64,000 nt of DNA from Tragulus kanchil (lineage: Eukaryota; Chordata; Mammalia; Artiodactyla; Tragulidae), in assembly GCA_022376925.1 (NCBI GenBank), contig JAIOJX010000028.1, forward strand, positions 73,683,001 through 73,747,000. The letters run 5' to 3'. Below, piece by piece: positions 11,827 to 24,418 of this stretch (position 1 is its first letter; each line of letters begins with the position of its first letter). The position numbers and the translations under genes were made by a program. The notes below the pieces were generated by a model, which was not told where the DNA came from, did not search any database, and saw only the letters and a program-made list of their open reading frames with translations.

Positions 11827-12072
11827 CACTTTTATTGGTCTTTCATTTATTTCCATCTTTGTTCTTTGGCCTGTGTGGGCCTCCAATCATAGTGGCCTCT
11901 CCCGCAGCAGAGCACAGGCTCTGGGCACATTAGCTCCAGAGCACCGGCTCACAATTGGACACACCGGTCCAGCTGCTCAGTAACACGTGGGATCCTCCCG
12001 TGCCAGGGATTGAACCAGCACCCCTTGCAGTGCAAGGTGGACTCTTCACCCACTGGACCACCAGGGAAGCCC
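11827..12072 (-). mobile_element. tRNA-headed SINE, older form
   Basis: Minus-strand copy. The tail side reads cttttattggtctttcattt, and the head side ends ccactggaccaccagggaag. Many CpGs are lost and the C-rich 3' extension is absent. Similar gcttagtttt and gctttagtttt strings flank it, but a clean target duplication is not certain. Confidence 0.88.
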
Positions 12073-13151
12073 TAGTTGCTTTAGTTTTAAAAAGATTTGT
12101 ATTTAAATTTTGAGATTAATTTTTTTTTTTTTGAGAGATTCATTCTTTAGTTTAATCCAATGAAATGGTCTTTGACAAACTTCAGCTAGCAGTCTTATAT
12201 TCTCTAATATAAAATAATCCACTGTTCCTAAAAACAACAAGAACTTAGTTTATTTTTATATTTTTAGAACATTACTTCAAAATACACTAGAATCATTCAT
12301 TTGGAAAATGCTTTGACTAAAATTTTCTAATTTCAGGTCGTTATTTGATTAGATGACACTTTTGATAGGTATCAATGTTGCCAACAAAGTAACATAATAA
12401 TAGATATACTTTCCTCATACCCAATTCTCTTCATATAAGAGTGTTTTTCTTTTTTTGAAAAGTTATTTCTCGCTTGTTGCTAAAATGTCACCTTTATCTT
12501 GAAGGGTCAGATTAACAGTACATATTCTTAAGAAAATATTTACTAGGAAGCATATTACCAACAATAACTTGTTATCTTATTAAAATTCAACTCTGGAATA
12601 CAGGTTGCTTGATAAAAGTGTGGCTTATCTTTGAATTCAACTATGTTTTTGCAGGTTGAGTGGGGACACTGGTGTGAAAACTCTGAATTAAACAGTCTTG
12701 TTAAGGATCAGCAAAACTGAATTTCCTTTTCTTCCCCCATGCCAATGAATTAGGTTGCACATTCCCTTGGGTACATAAAACCAATAACAACACTACTAAT
12801 GGGGTATTAACTGTTATGTTGCGTTTTGGATTCAAATGCATTCTTCTATACTCTGCTCATTTTTCAGGTTACTTTGCTATCTGGCTTCCCCTTAGGTCTT
12901 GCCAAGGAGACATAACAGAGTCAAACTGAAATGTAGGAAGAGGAGAGAACATTGCTGTTTTTTTCTTGTTTTTTTTTTTTTTTCTATTAATATTATCCTA
13001 GCAGTAGCAGTTCACCCAGGCACAGCAGTTCAACCAGGAGAGGTAATTCACTTGCTTCTAGTTCCTTTACACTCCCAGAGCCAGCCTTGGTAAAACCCTC
13101 AAAGATGCCTGTAGGAGCCAGCTGAGATTCCTTTCTTAAAGACCTAAGCAC
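12073..13151. other. Unassigned sequence
   Basis: AT-rich, with T runs at about 12120-12132 and 12967-12982. The short frame at 12899-13093 has no motif. Nothing nameable. Confidence 0.45.
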
Positions 13152-15445
13152 AAAATCTTCTTGGGAGTCCTCTGAGTTTCTAGGATCTGGTAGTCCCAAT
13201 GCTCTCTTCTGTTCTCTAGTATTTGCTTCCTTAAGTTATTTCTGGGTTAAAAAAAAATTCTTCTTTTGTTCTTTCACTCTTTTCACCTCTGTAACCAATT
13301 CTCTATATTGTCACCTTTCTTGAACTATCCAGCATGGTTTCTGTTTCGTTTTGTTTTGAAATTATACCTTAAGTGATACAATTGATTTAGAAGATACCTT
13401 AGAAGTCTCCACTTCATTAAAAACAGGAAGGAAATGAAGATGACTAGATTCATTAAAAGTCTAAATGTGAAAAGCAAAACTTTGCAATTTTTAAGAAAAT
13501 GTAGAGTTATATCATAATGACCTTGGGAAAGAATGTTTAAAGACAAACAATTTACAAGCCATAAATGAAAAAAGGTGATACATTTTACTACATTCAAGTA
13601 TAAAATACCTGTGTCACAAAAGATACCATAAATGAAAGGCAAGTATTAATTAGTCTGGGAAAAGATAGTGCATATAAACTGCTAAAGCATTGACATCAAG
13701 ACTATGAAAAAATTCTGAACAACAAAAAAATACCAAACAACCCAATGGCAAAATATATCAATGGTTTAAATTATTAATTTTAAAAAGGGAAGCCTAACTA
13801 GCTAACAAATATGCCAAAAGCTTCTCAACTTCATTTGCAAACATGGAAATTCAAATTAAACCAACAGATACCACTGCATCATAAAGGTAAAAACTCAAAG
13901 TCTAAAAATGCCAAACTCAAAACTTGGAAAGGGCAATAATGTTGGGACAGATATACTTTTCTAGACTGTTTCAGAGGCATGAATTGTTTCAAGTTCTTTG
14001 GAGAACAATTTGGAAATACAGTGTCACATAGGTGAAGATGTACATAGGCTATGGACATGACCCAACAAGTGCCTTTATACAATACTCATCAAGGGACCAG
14101 AGCTAGGATATCTGCTGCCACTGTTAGTAATAGCAAAAATTGACAGGGGAATGTATAAATATTCATATATTGGGACCGTTATGATATTAAAAAAAAAAAC
14201 AACTATTTCCCAATATTAGGAAAAGCAGATGCTTCTTCCTGAAAACAGGAAAAACATAACCAGTATGGCTTATCGAACAAAATGTAATTTGCTTAAAACT
14301 AAAATCTTCTTGGGAGTCCTCTGAGTTTCTAGGATCTGGTAGTCCCAATGCTCTCTTCTGTTCTCTAGTATTTGCTTCCTTAAGTTATTTCTGGGTTAAA
14401 AAAAAATTCTTCTTTTGTTCTTTCACTCTTTTCACCTCTGTAACCAATTCTCTATATTGTCACCTTTCTTGAACTATCCAGCATGGTTTCTGTTTCGTTT
14501 TGTTTTGAAATTATACCTTAAGTGATACAATTGATTTAGAAGATACCTTAGAAGTCTCCACTTCATTAAAAACAGGAAGGAAATGAAGATGACTAGATTC
14601 ATTAAAAGTCTAAATGTGAAAAGCAAAACTTTGCAATTTTTAAGAAAATGTAGAGTTATATCATAATGACCTTGGGAAAGAATGTTTAAAGACAAACAAT
14701 TTACAAGCCATAAATGAAAAAAGGTGATACATTTTACTACATTCAAGTATAAAATACCTGTGTCACAAAAGATACCATAAATGAAAGGCAAGTATTAATT
14801 AGTCTGGGAAAAGATAGTGCATATAAACTGCTAAAGCATTGACATCAAGACTATGAAAAAATTCTGAACAACAAAAAAATACCAAACAACCCAATGGCAA
14901 AATATATCAATGGTTTAAATTATTAATTTTAAAAAGGGAAGCCTAACTAGCTAACAAATATGCCAAAAGCTTCTCAACTTCATTTGCAAACATGGAAATT
15001 CAAATTAAACCAACAGATACCACTGCATCATAAAGGTAAAAACTCAAAGTCTAAAAATGCCAAACTCAAAACTTGGAAAGGGCAATAATGTTGGGACAGA
15101 TATACTTTTCTAGACTGTTTCAGAGGCATGAATTGTTTCAAGTTCTTTGGAGAACAATTTGGAAATACAGTGTCACATAGGTGAAGATGTACATAGGCTA
15201 TGGACATGACCCAACAAGTGCCTTTATACAATACTCATCAAGGGACCAGAGCTAGGATATCTGCTGCCACTGTTAGTAATAGCAAAAATTGACAGGGGAA
15301 TGTATAAATATTCATATATTGGGACCGTTATGATATTAAAAAAAAAAACAACTATTTCCCAATATTAGGAAAAGCAGATGCTTCTTCCTGAAAACAGGAA
15401 AAACATAACCAGTATGGCTTATCGAACAAAAATGTAATTTGCTTA
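13152..15445. repeat. Duplication block 5 (period 1149-1150)
   Basis: Copy A 13152-14295 and copy B 14301-15445, separated by a few bases. The offset shifts from 1149 to 1150 through one extra A in gaacaaaa(a)tg near the end. Confidence 0.93.
13420..14190 (+). mobile_element. Old L1 3' fragment (second copy at 14569-15340)
   Basis: The plus strand reads like the decayed end of L1 ORF2 and its 3' part: a run with aaagtctaaatgtgaaaagc, later gccaaaagcttctcaacttc and gcaaacatggaaattcaaat, then gtaatagcaaaaattgac. These are the landmarks of the ORF2 C-terminal region in old L1 subfamilies. Many stops, non-coding. Subfamily not determined. Confidence 0.65.
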
Positions 15446-15855
15446 TGTAAAAAGATTCATTTTAAAAAGAAATCTGAGGACTGGTTAATGCAGCTTTTGT
15501 TTTACTCCCGTTTCTGCTTTTCCACCATCCTGATACAAACATATCATTAAGCCAGCTTCCTCAAAGCAGCAAGATAGCTGCAAGGGTCACACTCAGGTCT
15601 GGTAGCATCCAGCACAGGATGAAGCCATTTATTTTGTGCTTACAAGAACAAGCAATCTTCCTCCTGGCCATATTCTGCTTACTTCCTTCACTAGGGTTAT
15701 GTCACATTGCCCTGCATAGTCCATTCACTGGGAAGGATAAGATTACCATGATTGCTTATACTAATTGAAATCTATCCTTGACATGGAGAAAGGTTCTCTT
15801 TTCCTAAGAAGTGCAAGCCTCGACAAAATTGGTGTTTTTTTGACCAAGGAACATG
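15446..15855. other. Unassigned sequence
   Basis: No coding or repeat signal recognised. Confidence 0.45.
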
Positions 15856-18423
15856 GAGGAAATAGTTAAGGAGCAGGTAATCACCAATTTTTAAAAATTC
15901 AAGATGTAGAAAGAGATGCAGTTTTATGTCTTTTTAAACCTTTTCAATGCTCTAAAAGTATACTAAATATGGTGTTAAGATATAAACACCTATAGTGAAC
16001 AGTCAAAAACAAAGGTAGACACTGTATATGGTAGTTATTGAGCTGCCCCATTGAACAATTGGCATTCTGTGGCTCAGCTTAGGTTCCTTAGCTATGTGCC
16101 CAAATTGTCGCCTTAGAGTTTTTTGTAGGAAAAGAGAGACAGGTTAATATGGGAGGGGAGAATTGTCCTCAGCTACACATTTTCTATTAATAAAGAAACA
16201 AATTTGGTGATATATTAACATTTGTTAAATCTGGGAGGTAGAATAAAATCATTTTAAATATCAAATAGTTTTGGTTTCAAAGCCCAGGGTACTCATGTTG
16301 TGCTCAAATTCCTGTGTGTTGATTATCTAGTTTTTTGGAAAAAAAAGAAAACAATATTTCAAAGTACAAAATTGGTACATTTTAACCCGAAGCAAATATA
16401 TTTACTTTGGCAAAACTGTGCAAGATTTATGAATGATGATTAAAATGATCAAAATGTTAGCATTTCACTGTTACAGTTCCAAAAGGCCATTCTCCAACAT
16501 GAATTCCCAGACAAATGTGAATGTGGCTTTTGGCTATTTTTTTTTTAGTGCTAGTTCGTTTTGGGTTATTCATTCATGTAAATCACTGGGGAACAGGTAA
16601 GCTTCTGTTTCCTTCCTAAACTAACCTCTGCTTCTGTCCTCACCCTGAAAGGTTATACCTTGGCAGAACCCCTGCCTAAGCCCTGGGAAATATATTCCAG
16701 CTGATCATAAACATAGTCTCTGTTTTCCCTCTCTTTTTTCCTCTGGTCATCTGCATTTGCATACATTTTGACCTCCCATGAAATTGTCAGAGAGGTCCCC
16801 TTGGCCATTCTTTAGCTCCCCTTCTGCCCTCACTTGTATAATACAAGGGTATTTTATACAAATTAGGAAGAGCAGGGGTTCACAGAACAAGTAGACCATG
16901 AGCCTTTTCTGGGGATTGATAGGAACCAAGAAGAAACATCTTGTATTTTTGGCCATTAAAGCATCACATTTTTTGGAAAGTGGCATAGGCTTTATTAAGG
17001 ACCTATTGGCTTATTATTTTCTGTCATTGATATTCAGAAAGTCCAACCAAATATATTTCCAAACAGCTGCAACTAGGCTGGTAGCTCTTCATTTTGCATT
17101 CCAGAGCAATGGCGCCCAAGTGCCCATTAACCATTGCAAGGAGGAAATAGTTAAGGAGCAGGTAATCACCAATTTTTAAAAATTCAAGATGTAGAAAGAG
17201 ATGCAGTTTTATGTCTTTTTAAACCTTTTCAATGCTCTAAAAGTATACTAAATATGGTGTTAAGATATAAACACCTATAGTGAACAGTCAAAAACAAAGG
17301 TAGACACTGTATATGGTAGTTATTGAGCTGCCCCATTGAACAATTGGCATTCTGTGGCTCAGCTTAGGTTCCTTAGCTATGTGCCCAAATTGTCGCCTTA
17401 GAGTTTTTTGTAGGAAAAGAGAGACAGGTTAATATGGGAGGGGAGAATTGTCCTCAGCTACACATTTTCTATTAATAAAGAAACAAATTTGGTGATATAT
17501 TAACATTTGTTAAATCTGGGAGGTAGAATAAAATCATTTTAAATATCAAATAGTTTTGGTTTCAAAGCCCAGGGTACTCATGTTGTGCTCAAATTCCTGT
17601 GTGTTGATTATCTAGTTTTTTGGAAAAAAAAGAAAACAATATTTCAAAGTACAAAATTGGTACATTTTAACCCGAAGCAAATATATTTACTTTGGCAAAA
17701 CTGTGCAAGATTTATGAATGATGATTAAAATGATCAAAATGTTAGCATTTCACTGTTACAGTTCCAAAAGGCCATTCTCCAACATGAATTCCCAGACAAA
17801 TGTGAATGTGGCTTTTGGCTATTTTTTTTTTAGTGCTAGTTCGTTTTGGGTTATTCATTCATGTAAATCACTGGGGAACAGGTAAGCTTCTGTTTCCTTC
17901 CTAAACTAACCTCTGCTTCTGTCCTCACCCTGAAAGGTTATACCTTGGCAGAACCCCTGCCTAAGCCCTGGGAAATATATTCCAGCTGATCATAAACATA
18001 GTCTCTGTTTTCCCTCTCTTTTTTCCTCTGGTCATCTGCATTTGCATACATTTTGACCTCCCATGAAATTGTCAGAGAGGTCCCCTTGGCCATTCTTTAG
18101 CTCCCCTTCTGCCCTCACTTGTATAATACAAGGGTATTTTATACAAATTAGGAAGAGCAGGGGTTCACAGAACAAGTAGACCATGAGCCTTTTTCTGGGG
18201 GATCGATAGGAACCAAGAAGAAACATCTTCTATTTTTGGCCATTAAAGCCTCACATTGTTTGGAAAGTGGCATAGGCTTTATTAAGGACCTATTGGCTTA
18301 TTATTTTCTGTCATTGATATTCAGAAAGTCCAACCAAATATATTTCCAAACAGCTGCAACTAGGCTGGTAGCTCTTCATTTTGCATTCCAGAGCAATGGC
18401 GCCCAAGTGCCCATTAACCATTG
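15856..18423. repeat. Duplication block 6 (period 1285-1287, longest)
   Basis: Copy A 15856-17136 and copy B 17141-18423. The two are nearly identical except for a cluster of six changes (two homopolymer insertions and four substitutions) within about 70 bases, at 16911-16975 versus 18198-18260. Content is otherwise unassigned. Confidence 0.93.
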
Positions 18424-20046
18424 GACACACTGCCTGGAGAGGTTTGGCACAGATCCCAGAAGCCACAGCCTCCCTTGGGCTTCTTGTTTCACCACTGGCT
18501 CATCAATTCACTGGCCAGAAGTAGATCTTGCTTTGGATCCTGTGCTGGAAGTCCAGGTTTGGTATGATTTGAAGGGGTGAAGATGGAGTTCCCACCTCCT
18601 CTCACTGTCTCCATTTTTATTTCCCAAAGAATAAGGAAGGGCTATTTCAAAGCACTCTATCTAAAATGATCAGCAGACAAGCCTCATTATAAAAAGTGCT
18701 GGCACCGTCTCCCATGTTTAAATACTAGATTAAAGGAAAAGTCAGTTCCAAGTTATACCATGGCTCTTCCTCAAGTGGTCTTCCTATCAAATGAAGGGGA
18801 ATCTTCTGTTACTTGTGCCCCATGCACTTACATTACTATCATAAATATCTTTTTCTGCTTGCTGATGAAGACTTATCCATCTTTTTCTAAAACTATTTAT
18901 GAAGGTTACTTTATGAATTTGAATCATTAACCTTTAGACAGGACTACAGTTTAGTGGTTTTAAAGAGCAATTTAGTGGCGGGTGTAGTTTGAATAGGGCA
19001 GAGAGTAGTATTAAAGGCCGTTTTGGAGACAAGTATAATAGTGCTATTTTTCACTTAATTCAAAAAGTATCTGAGCAGAGGAATTCTACTGTTGACTCAC
19101 CTTAAATGAACCTCTGAGCCACAGTCTCAGCTTTCACTGTAGTCAGCACAGGATTTTTATGCGTACCTGTCATACCAGTATTTTAGAGAGTACCTATATT
19201 AGCAGTTGCCTGATCACTTTGAATCTGCTCCATTTCCAATTAGTAGTTTCTCCACATGTCACAAAAAAGGGGAGTATATGCGATTTAAATGTAACTTTCA
19301 CTTATAGCAACATCGAGAGTGAGCATTCTTTAGGTTTTATGGTAGAACTTTCCTCCCAGAAGCTCAAAGCACTTTATATATAAAATTTGTGTTACTCCAA
19401 CTGTTGTAATATAAGTTGGGGTCAGGTTTTAAATATTTCCTCATGCTCCATGCAGATGATATGCTATTATATTATAGTAAGTGAAGATTTTGAAGATATT
19501 GTCTCAAAGCAGAATAAAGGAAATCACTGTTTCTTTTCCTGAAAATATGTATCGCCGTCAAGCTTTGGCAGGCCTGCATCTGACCTTTTGTTCCTTCTAT
19601 TATCTAAATACTTATTTGGCTTTAAGAAACTAGCCATGCATGTCTGGAATTATTACTAAATGTAACCTTCAGTTTGCAATACCAGTTTATAACTAAGGCA
19701 AGAGTAAGCTTGGCCATGATGAGGTTTTGAAAATTGGCTTCTTAGTGATGCATGGACCACTGCTTCATCCTCAGCTCAGTGCTTCTGCCTAGAACATCAT
19801 GTGAGTCTATAGCCTTAAACTGACATCTTGACCAACTATAGTTTTTATCAACAAATATTCCAGGTCACAATCTCATACAAGTAATAGAGAGGAAGGTTTC
19901 CTCACCCCAGTTCTATAGTGTTATTCTTATGGGATCTAACGCAGTGGTTTCCAACCTGATAGCCATAGATTTCTAGAAATACTTTAGACACAAAAATAAA
20001 AGCCCAGAGTTATTTATAGTAAAATTTGAAGTCTCACAAGAATTGC
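18424..20046. other. Unassigned unique sequence
   Basis: The longest stretch free of duplication before the L1. The open frames at 18236-18580 and 19159-19383 show no recognisable domain. I see no splice-bounded exon that I would defend. Confidence 0.4.
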
Positions 20047-20406
20047 TTTTGAACTGTGGTGCTGGAGGAAACTCCCGAGAGTCCCTTTGGACACCAATGA
20101 GGTAAAACCAATCAATTCTAAAAGAAATCAATATTAAACATTCATCGGAAGGAGTGAAGCTGAAGTTCCAATACTTTGGTCACCTGATGCAAAGAGCCAA
20201 CTCATTGGAAAAGACCCTGATGCTGAGAAAGATTGAGGGCAGGAGGAGAATGGGGAGAGAGAGTATGAGATGGTTGGATGGCATCATTGACTCAATAGAC
20301 ATGAGTTTGAACAGACTCTGGGAGATACTGAAGGACAGGGAAGGCTGAAGTGCTGCAGCTCATGAAGTCACAAAGAGTCATAAAAAGCTGAGTGACTGAA
20401 CAACAA
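20047..20406 (+). mobile_element. BovB LINE 3' fragment (partial second copy at 21273-21505)
   Basis: Starts within the BovB region (gtggtgctggaggaaactcc). It runs through tttggtcacctgatgc, gattgagggcaggaggagaa and the antepenultimate block gacatgagtttgaacagact, and ends tgactgaacaacaac. It is 5' truncated. The ORF at 20154-20348 is the remnant of the RT C-terminal frame and is too short to be functional. The second piece is the block 7 duplicate, starting mid-element. Confidence 0.92.
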
Positions 20407-22368
20407 CACATAAGTTGGATATTTTCACACCATTGCTGTGGCTTGTAAGAATATCAACACAGTATAGTAACATTGTGATCTTACACTAAGAGCTCCTGTT
20501 TGGCTGTTTTAGGGGTATTTTAAGAAATCGAATGAATTATTACTTAATTCATGTGGTGAGTTTGGTAGAACAAAGAAATCTTCTTCAACTAGAAGTCTGT
20601 GGGGAAATTTTGGTGGTGGAAATGTTGGCTACCCCTGCCTTCAACTTGGGGGTCATAGTCATTCACTCGTAGAGTCCTCCACTTCACAGAACTGGTAAAC
20701 TTTCCACTTTATTTGGCCTGATCCCTGAAACCTGGAGATATAAATGCTTCTGTGTGCTAAGTACTAAGAGCACAACAAAAGCTCATTAAATGAAACAAAA
20801 GCAGGCTATCTACTTCTTAGAACCACACTTATTCAACAGATATATAGTGACCACCATGCCCAGGCTCTGTGCTGGCCCTTTGGAATATAAAAGTTCTCCC
20901 AAAGATCATTCTTGCCCTCATAGACATTACAGTATAGTAGGGATGACAGACATATATCAAATAATCATAGAAAGAGAAGTAAAATTACAGTCATAGTGAA
21001 TGTTATCAAGAATAAGTGCATGGAAACCCTGACGCAGCATCTTGACATAACCAGAGGTGTTGTGAAAAGTTTCTCCAAGGAAGATAAACTTGAACCAAAA
21101 CTAGTAGTTGAGTAGTCAACTAGATGGAAGGATGATGCATGCCAGTCGAAGCAATCATTTACATAAATACTCTGTCTAGAGGAAATTTGCTAAGTAGTAG
21201 GGATAAAGGAGACCAGTTTGGTAGTGAGATTGGAGAAAACATGGGAGAGTCAGTGGGAAGTAAGGCTGAAGCCTTTGGTCACCTGATGCAAAGAGCCAAC
21301 TCATTGGAAAAGACCCTGATGCTGAGAAAGATTGAGGCAGGAGGAGAATGGGAGAGAGAGTATGAGATGGTTGGATGGCATCATTGACTCAATAGACATG
21401 AGTTTGAACAGACTCTGGGAGATACTGAAGGACAGGGAAGGCTGACGTGCTGCAGCTCATGAAGTCACAAAGAGTCATAAAAAGCTGAGTGACTGAACAA
21501 CAACACATAAGTTGGATATTTTCACACCATTGCTGTGGCTTGTAAGAATATCAACACAGTATAGTAACATTGTGATCTTACACTAAGAGCTCCTGTTTGG
21601 CTGTTTTAGGGGTATTTTAAGAAATCGAATGAATTATTACTTAATTCATGTGGTGAGTTTGGTAGAACAAAGAAATCTTCTTCAACTAGAAGTCTGTGGG
21701 GAAATTTTGGTGGTGGAAATGTTGGCTACCCCTGCCTTCAACTTGGGGGTCATAGTCATTCACTCGTAGAGTCCTCCACTTCACAGAACTGGTAAACTTT
21801 CCACTTTATTTGGCCTGATCCCTGAAACCTGGAGATATAAATGCTTCTGTGTGCTAAGTACTAAGAGCACAACAAAAGCTCATTAAATGAAACAAAAGCA
21901 GGCTATCTACTTCTTAGAACCACACTTATTCAACAGATATATAGTGACCACCATGCCCAGGCTCTGTGCTGGCCCTTTGGAATATAAAAGTTCTCCCAAA
22001 GATCATTCTTGCCCTCATAGACATTACAGTATAGTAGGGATGACAGACATATATCAAATAATCATAGAAAGAGAAGTAAAATTACAGTCATAGTGAATGT
22101 TATCAAGAATAAGTGCATGGAAACCCTGACGCAGCATCTTGACATAACCAGAGGTGTTGTGAAAAGTTTCTCCAAGGAAGATAAACTTGAACCAAAACTA
22201 GTAGTTGAGTAGTCAACTAGATGGAAGGATGATGCATGCCAGTCGAAGCAATCATTTACATAAATACTCTGTCTAGAGGAAATTTGCTAAGTAGTAGGGA
22301 TAAAAGGAGACCAGTTTGGTAGTGAGATTGGAGAAAACATGGGAGAGTCAGTGGGAAGTAAGGCTGAA
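20174..22368. repeat. Duplication block 7 (period 1097-1099)
   Basis: Copy A 20174-21270 and copy B 21273-22368, junction after aggctgaa. Differences include g/gg lengths in the BovB part, an A/C change in gctgaagtgc versus gctgacgtgc, and one extra A in gataaaagg. Confidence 0.93.
20815..20985. repeat. Old L2/MIR-type fragment (second copy at 21912-22082)
   Basis: The run with ttattcaacagatatatagt, caggctctgtgctggccc and ttgccctcatagacattaca resembles the same mammal-wide old repeat class as 5209-5345. Family uncertain. Confidence 0.45.
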
Positions 22369-24418
22369 AATGTCATGTTTAATCTTCTACGACAAAGAAC
22401 TTTTTAGGAATTTTGTTTTTCTTTAACATGGGAAAATATTAAAAGAGATTGAGTAGTATGTGTCACATCATCAAACTTGTGTGCTGTTGCTTTTTTTTCT
22501 TTTTAATTTTGGCCACTTCTATTGGTCTTTCATTTATTTCCATCTTTGTTCTTTTTGGCCTGCGAGGGCCTTCCATCACAGTGACCTCTCTCATTGCAGA
22601 GCACCGACTCTGGGGGCATGCCCTCCAGAGCGCTGGCTAGGTAGTTGGACACATCAGCCCAGCTGCTCCGTGGCACAAGGGATCTTCCCAGGTCAGGGAT
22701 CAAACCATCACCCTTTGCACTGCAAGGCAGTGTCCTTCCCCACTGGACCACCAGGAAACCCTGATTTTTGTTTTTTAAGGATCATTTTAGCTACAAGATG
22801 GAGAAAAGACTGCAGGTGGAGAAGAGAGACCAACTAGGATTCTATTGTTACAGTTCAGATATCACAGTGGCTGGGACTCTCAGATAGTTGATCAGACTCT
22901 TTAGTAGCCCCAGTGTTTTTATCTTTATATGATTTTGCATGTTTCCTATGAGACTTTTCTTGGTTTCCCATTTTCCACCAGAGGAATCCCTCATCCTCAT
23001 GGTTGGGTACTATCCCTGCTAGGTATATCAACCTTTCTCTATGGTTTGTGCTTCATCATTTCTGATATTGCCTCCTTGCTTTATTGCTAGGTTGGCCATG
23101 AGTTACTGCTTTCTAGACATAGACCACAAACTGTCGCAGACATAGTGAGTAATGTAACTCATACATGTATGTATTTATAGGGGTAATGGGTATGGTACAT
23201 ACCTCCATGCCAGGCTGGACCCAAGACAAGGTAGCCCTTATAAAATGTAAAGGCTCCCACATGAAAAAAAAGTTGAAGTAAGTCAAAACCCTAGCAGCAT
23301 CTTGACATAACCAGAGGTGTTGTGAAAAGTTTCTCCAAGGAAGATAAACTTGAACCAAAACTAGTAGTTGAGTAGTCAACTAGATGGAAGGATGATGCAT
23401 GCCAGTCGAAGCAATCATTTACATAAATACTCTGTCTAGAGGAAATTTGCTAAGTAGTAGGGATAAAAGGAGACCAGTTTGGTAGTGAGATTGGAGAAAA
23501 CATGGGAGAGTCAGTGGGAAGTAAGGCTGAAAATGTCATGTTTAATCTTCTACGACAAAGAACTTTTTAGGAATTTTGTTTTTCTTTAACATGGGAAAAT
23601 ATTAAAAGAGATTGAGTAGTATGTGTCACATCATCAAACTTGTGTGCTGTTGCTTTTTTTTCTTTTTAATTTTGGCCACTTCTATTGGTCTTTCATTTAT
23701 TTCCATCTTTGTTCTTTTTGGCCTGCGAGGGCCTTCCATCACAGTGACCTCTCTCATTGCAGAGCACCGACTCTGGGGGCATGCCCTCCAGAGCGCTGGC
23801 TAGGTAGTTGGACACATCAGCCCAGCTGCTCCGTGGCACAAGGGATCTTCCCAGGTCAGGGATCAAACCATCACCCTTTGCACTGCAAGGCAGTGTCCTT
23901 CCCCACTGGACCACCAGGGAAACCCTGATTTTTGTTTTTTAAGGATCATTTTAGCTACAAGATGGAGAAAAGACTGCAGGTGGAGAAGAGAGACCAACTA
24001 GGATTCTATTGTTACAGTTCAGATATCACAGTGGCTGGGACTCTCAGATAGTTGATCAGACTCTTTAGTAGCCCCAGTGTTTTTATCTTTATATGATTTT
24101 GCATGTTTCCTATGAGACTTTTCTTGGTTTCCCATTTTCCACCAGAGGAATCCCTCATCCTCATGGTTGGGTACTATCCCTGCTAGGTATATCAACCTTT
24201 CTCTATGGTTTGTGCTTCATCATTTCTGATATTGCCTCCTTGCTTTATTGCTAGGTTGGCCATGAGTTACTGCTTTCTAGACATAGACCACAAACTGTCG
24301 CGCAGACATAGTGAGTAATGTAACTCATACATGTATGTATTTATAGCTGTAATGGGTATGGTACCTACCTCCATGCCAGGCTGGTCCCTAGACAAGGTAG
24401 CCCTTATAAAATGTAAAG
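22131..24418. repeat. Duplication block 8 (period 1163)
   Basis: Copy A 22131-23256 and copy B 23294-24418. The last ~130 bases of copy A carry several differences (gtcgcaga versus gtcgcgcaga, ggggtaatgg versus gctgtaatgg, ggtacatacc versus ggtacctacc). A unique filler of about 35 bases (23257-23291) follows. The first ~238 bases also occur at 21033-21270, giving three copies. Confidence 0.93.
22511..22761 (-). mobile_element. tRNA-headed SINE (second copy at 23674-23925)
   Basis: Minus-strand copy with ggccacttctattggtcttt at the tail side and actggaccaccagg at the head side. One base differs between duplicate copies in ccagg(g)aaaccc. ORFs on both strands here are SINE shadows. Confidence 0.88.

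Noticed and set aside
13325..13642. 105-codon minus-strand ORF (copy at 14474)
   Set aside because: Antisense to an old L1 3' fragment and duplicated by block 5; no independent support.
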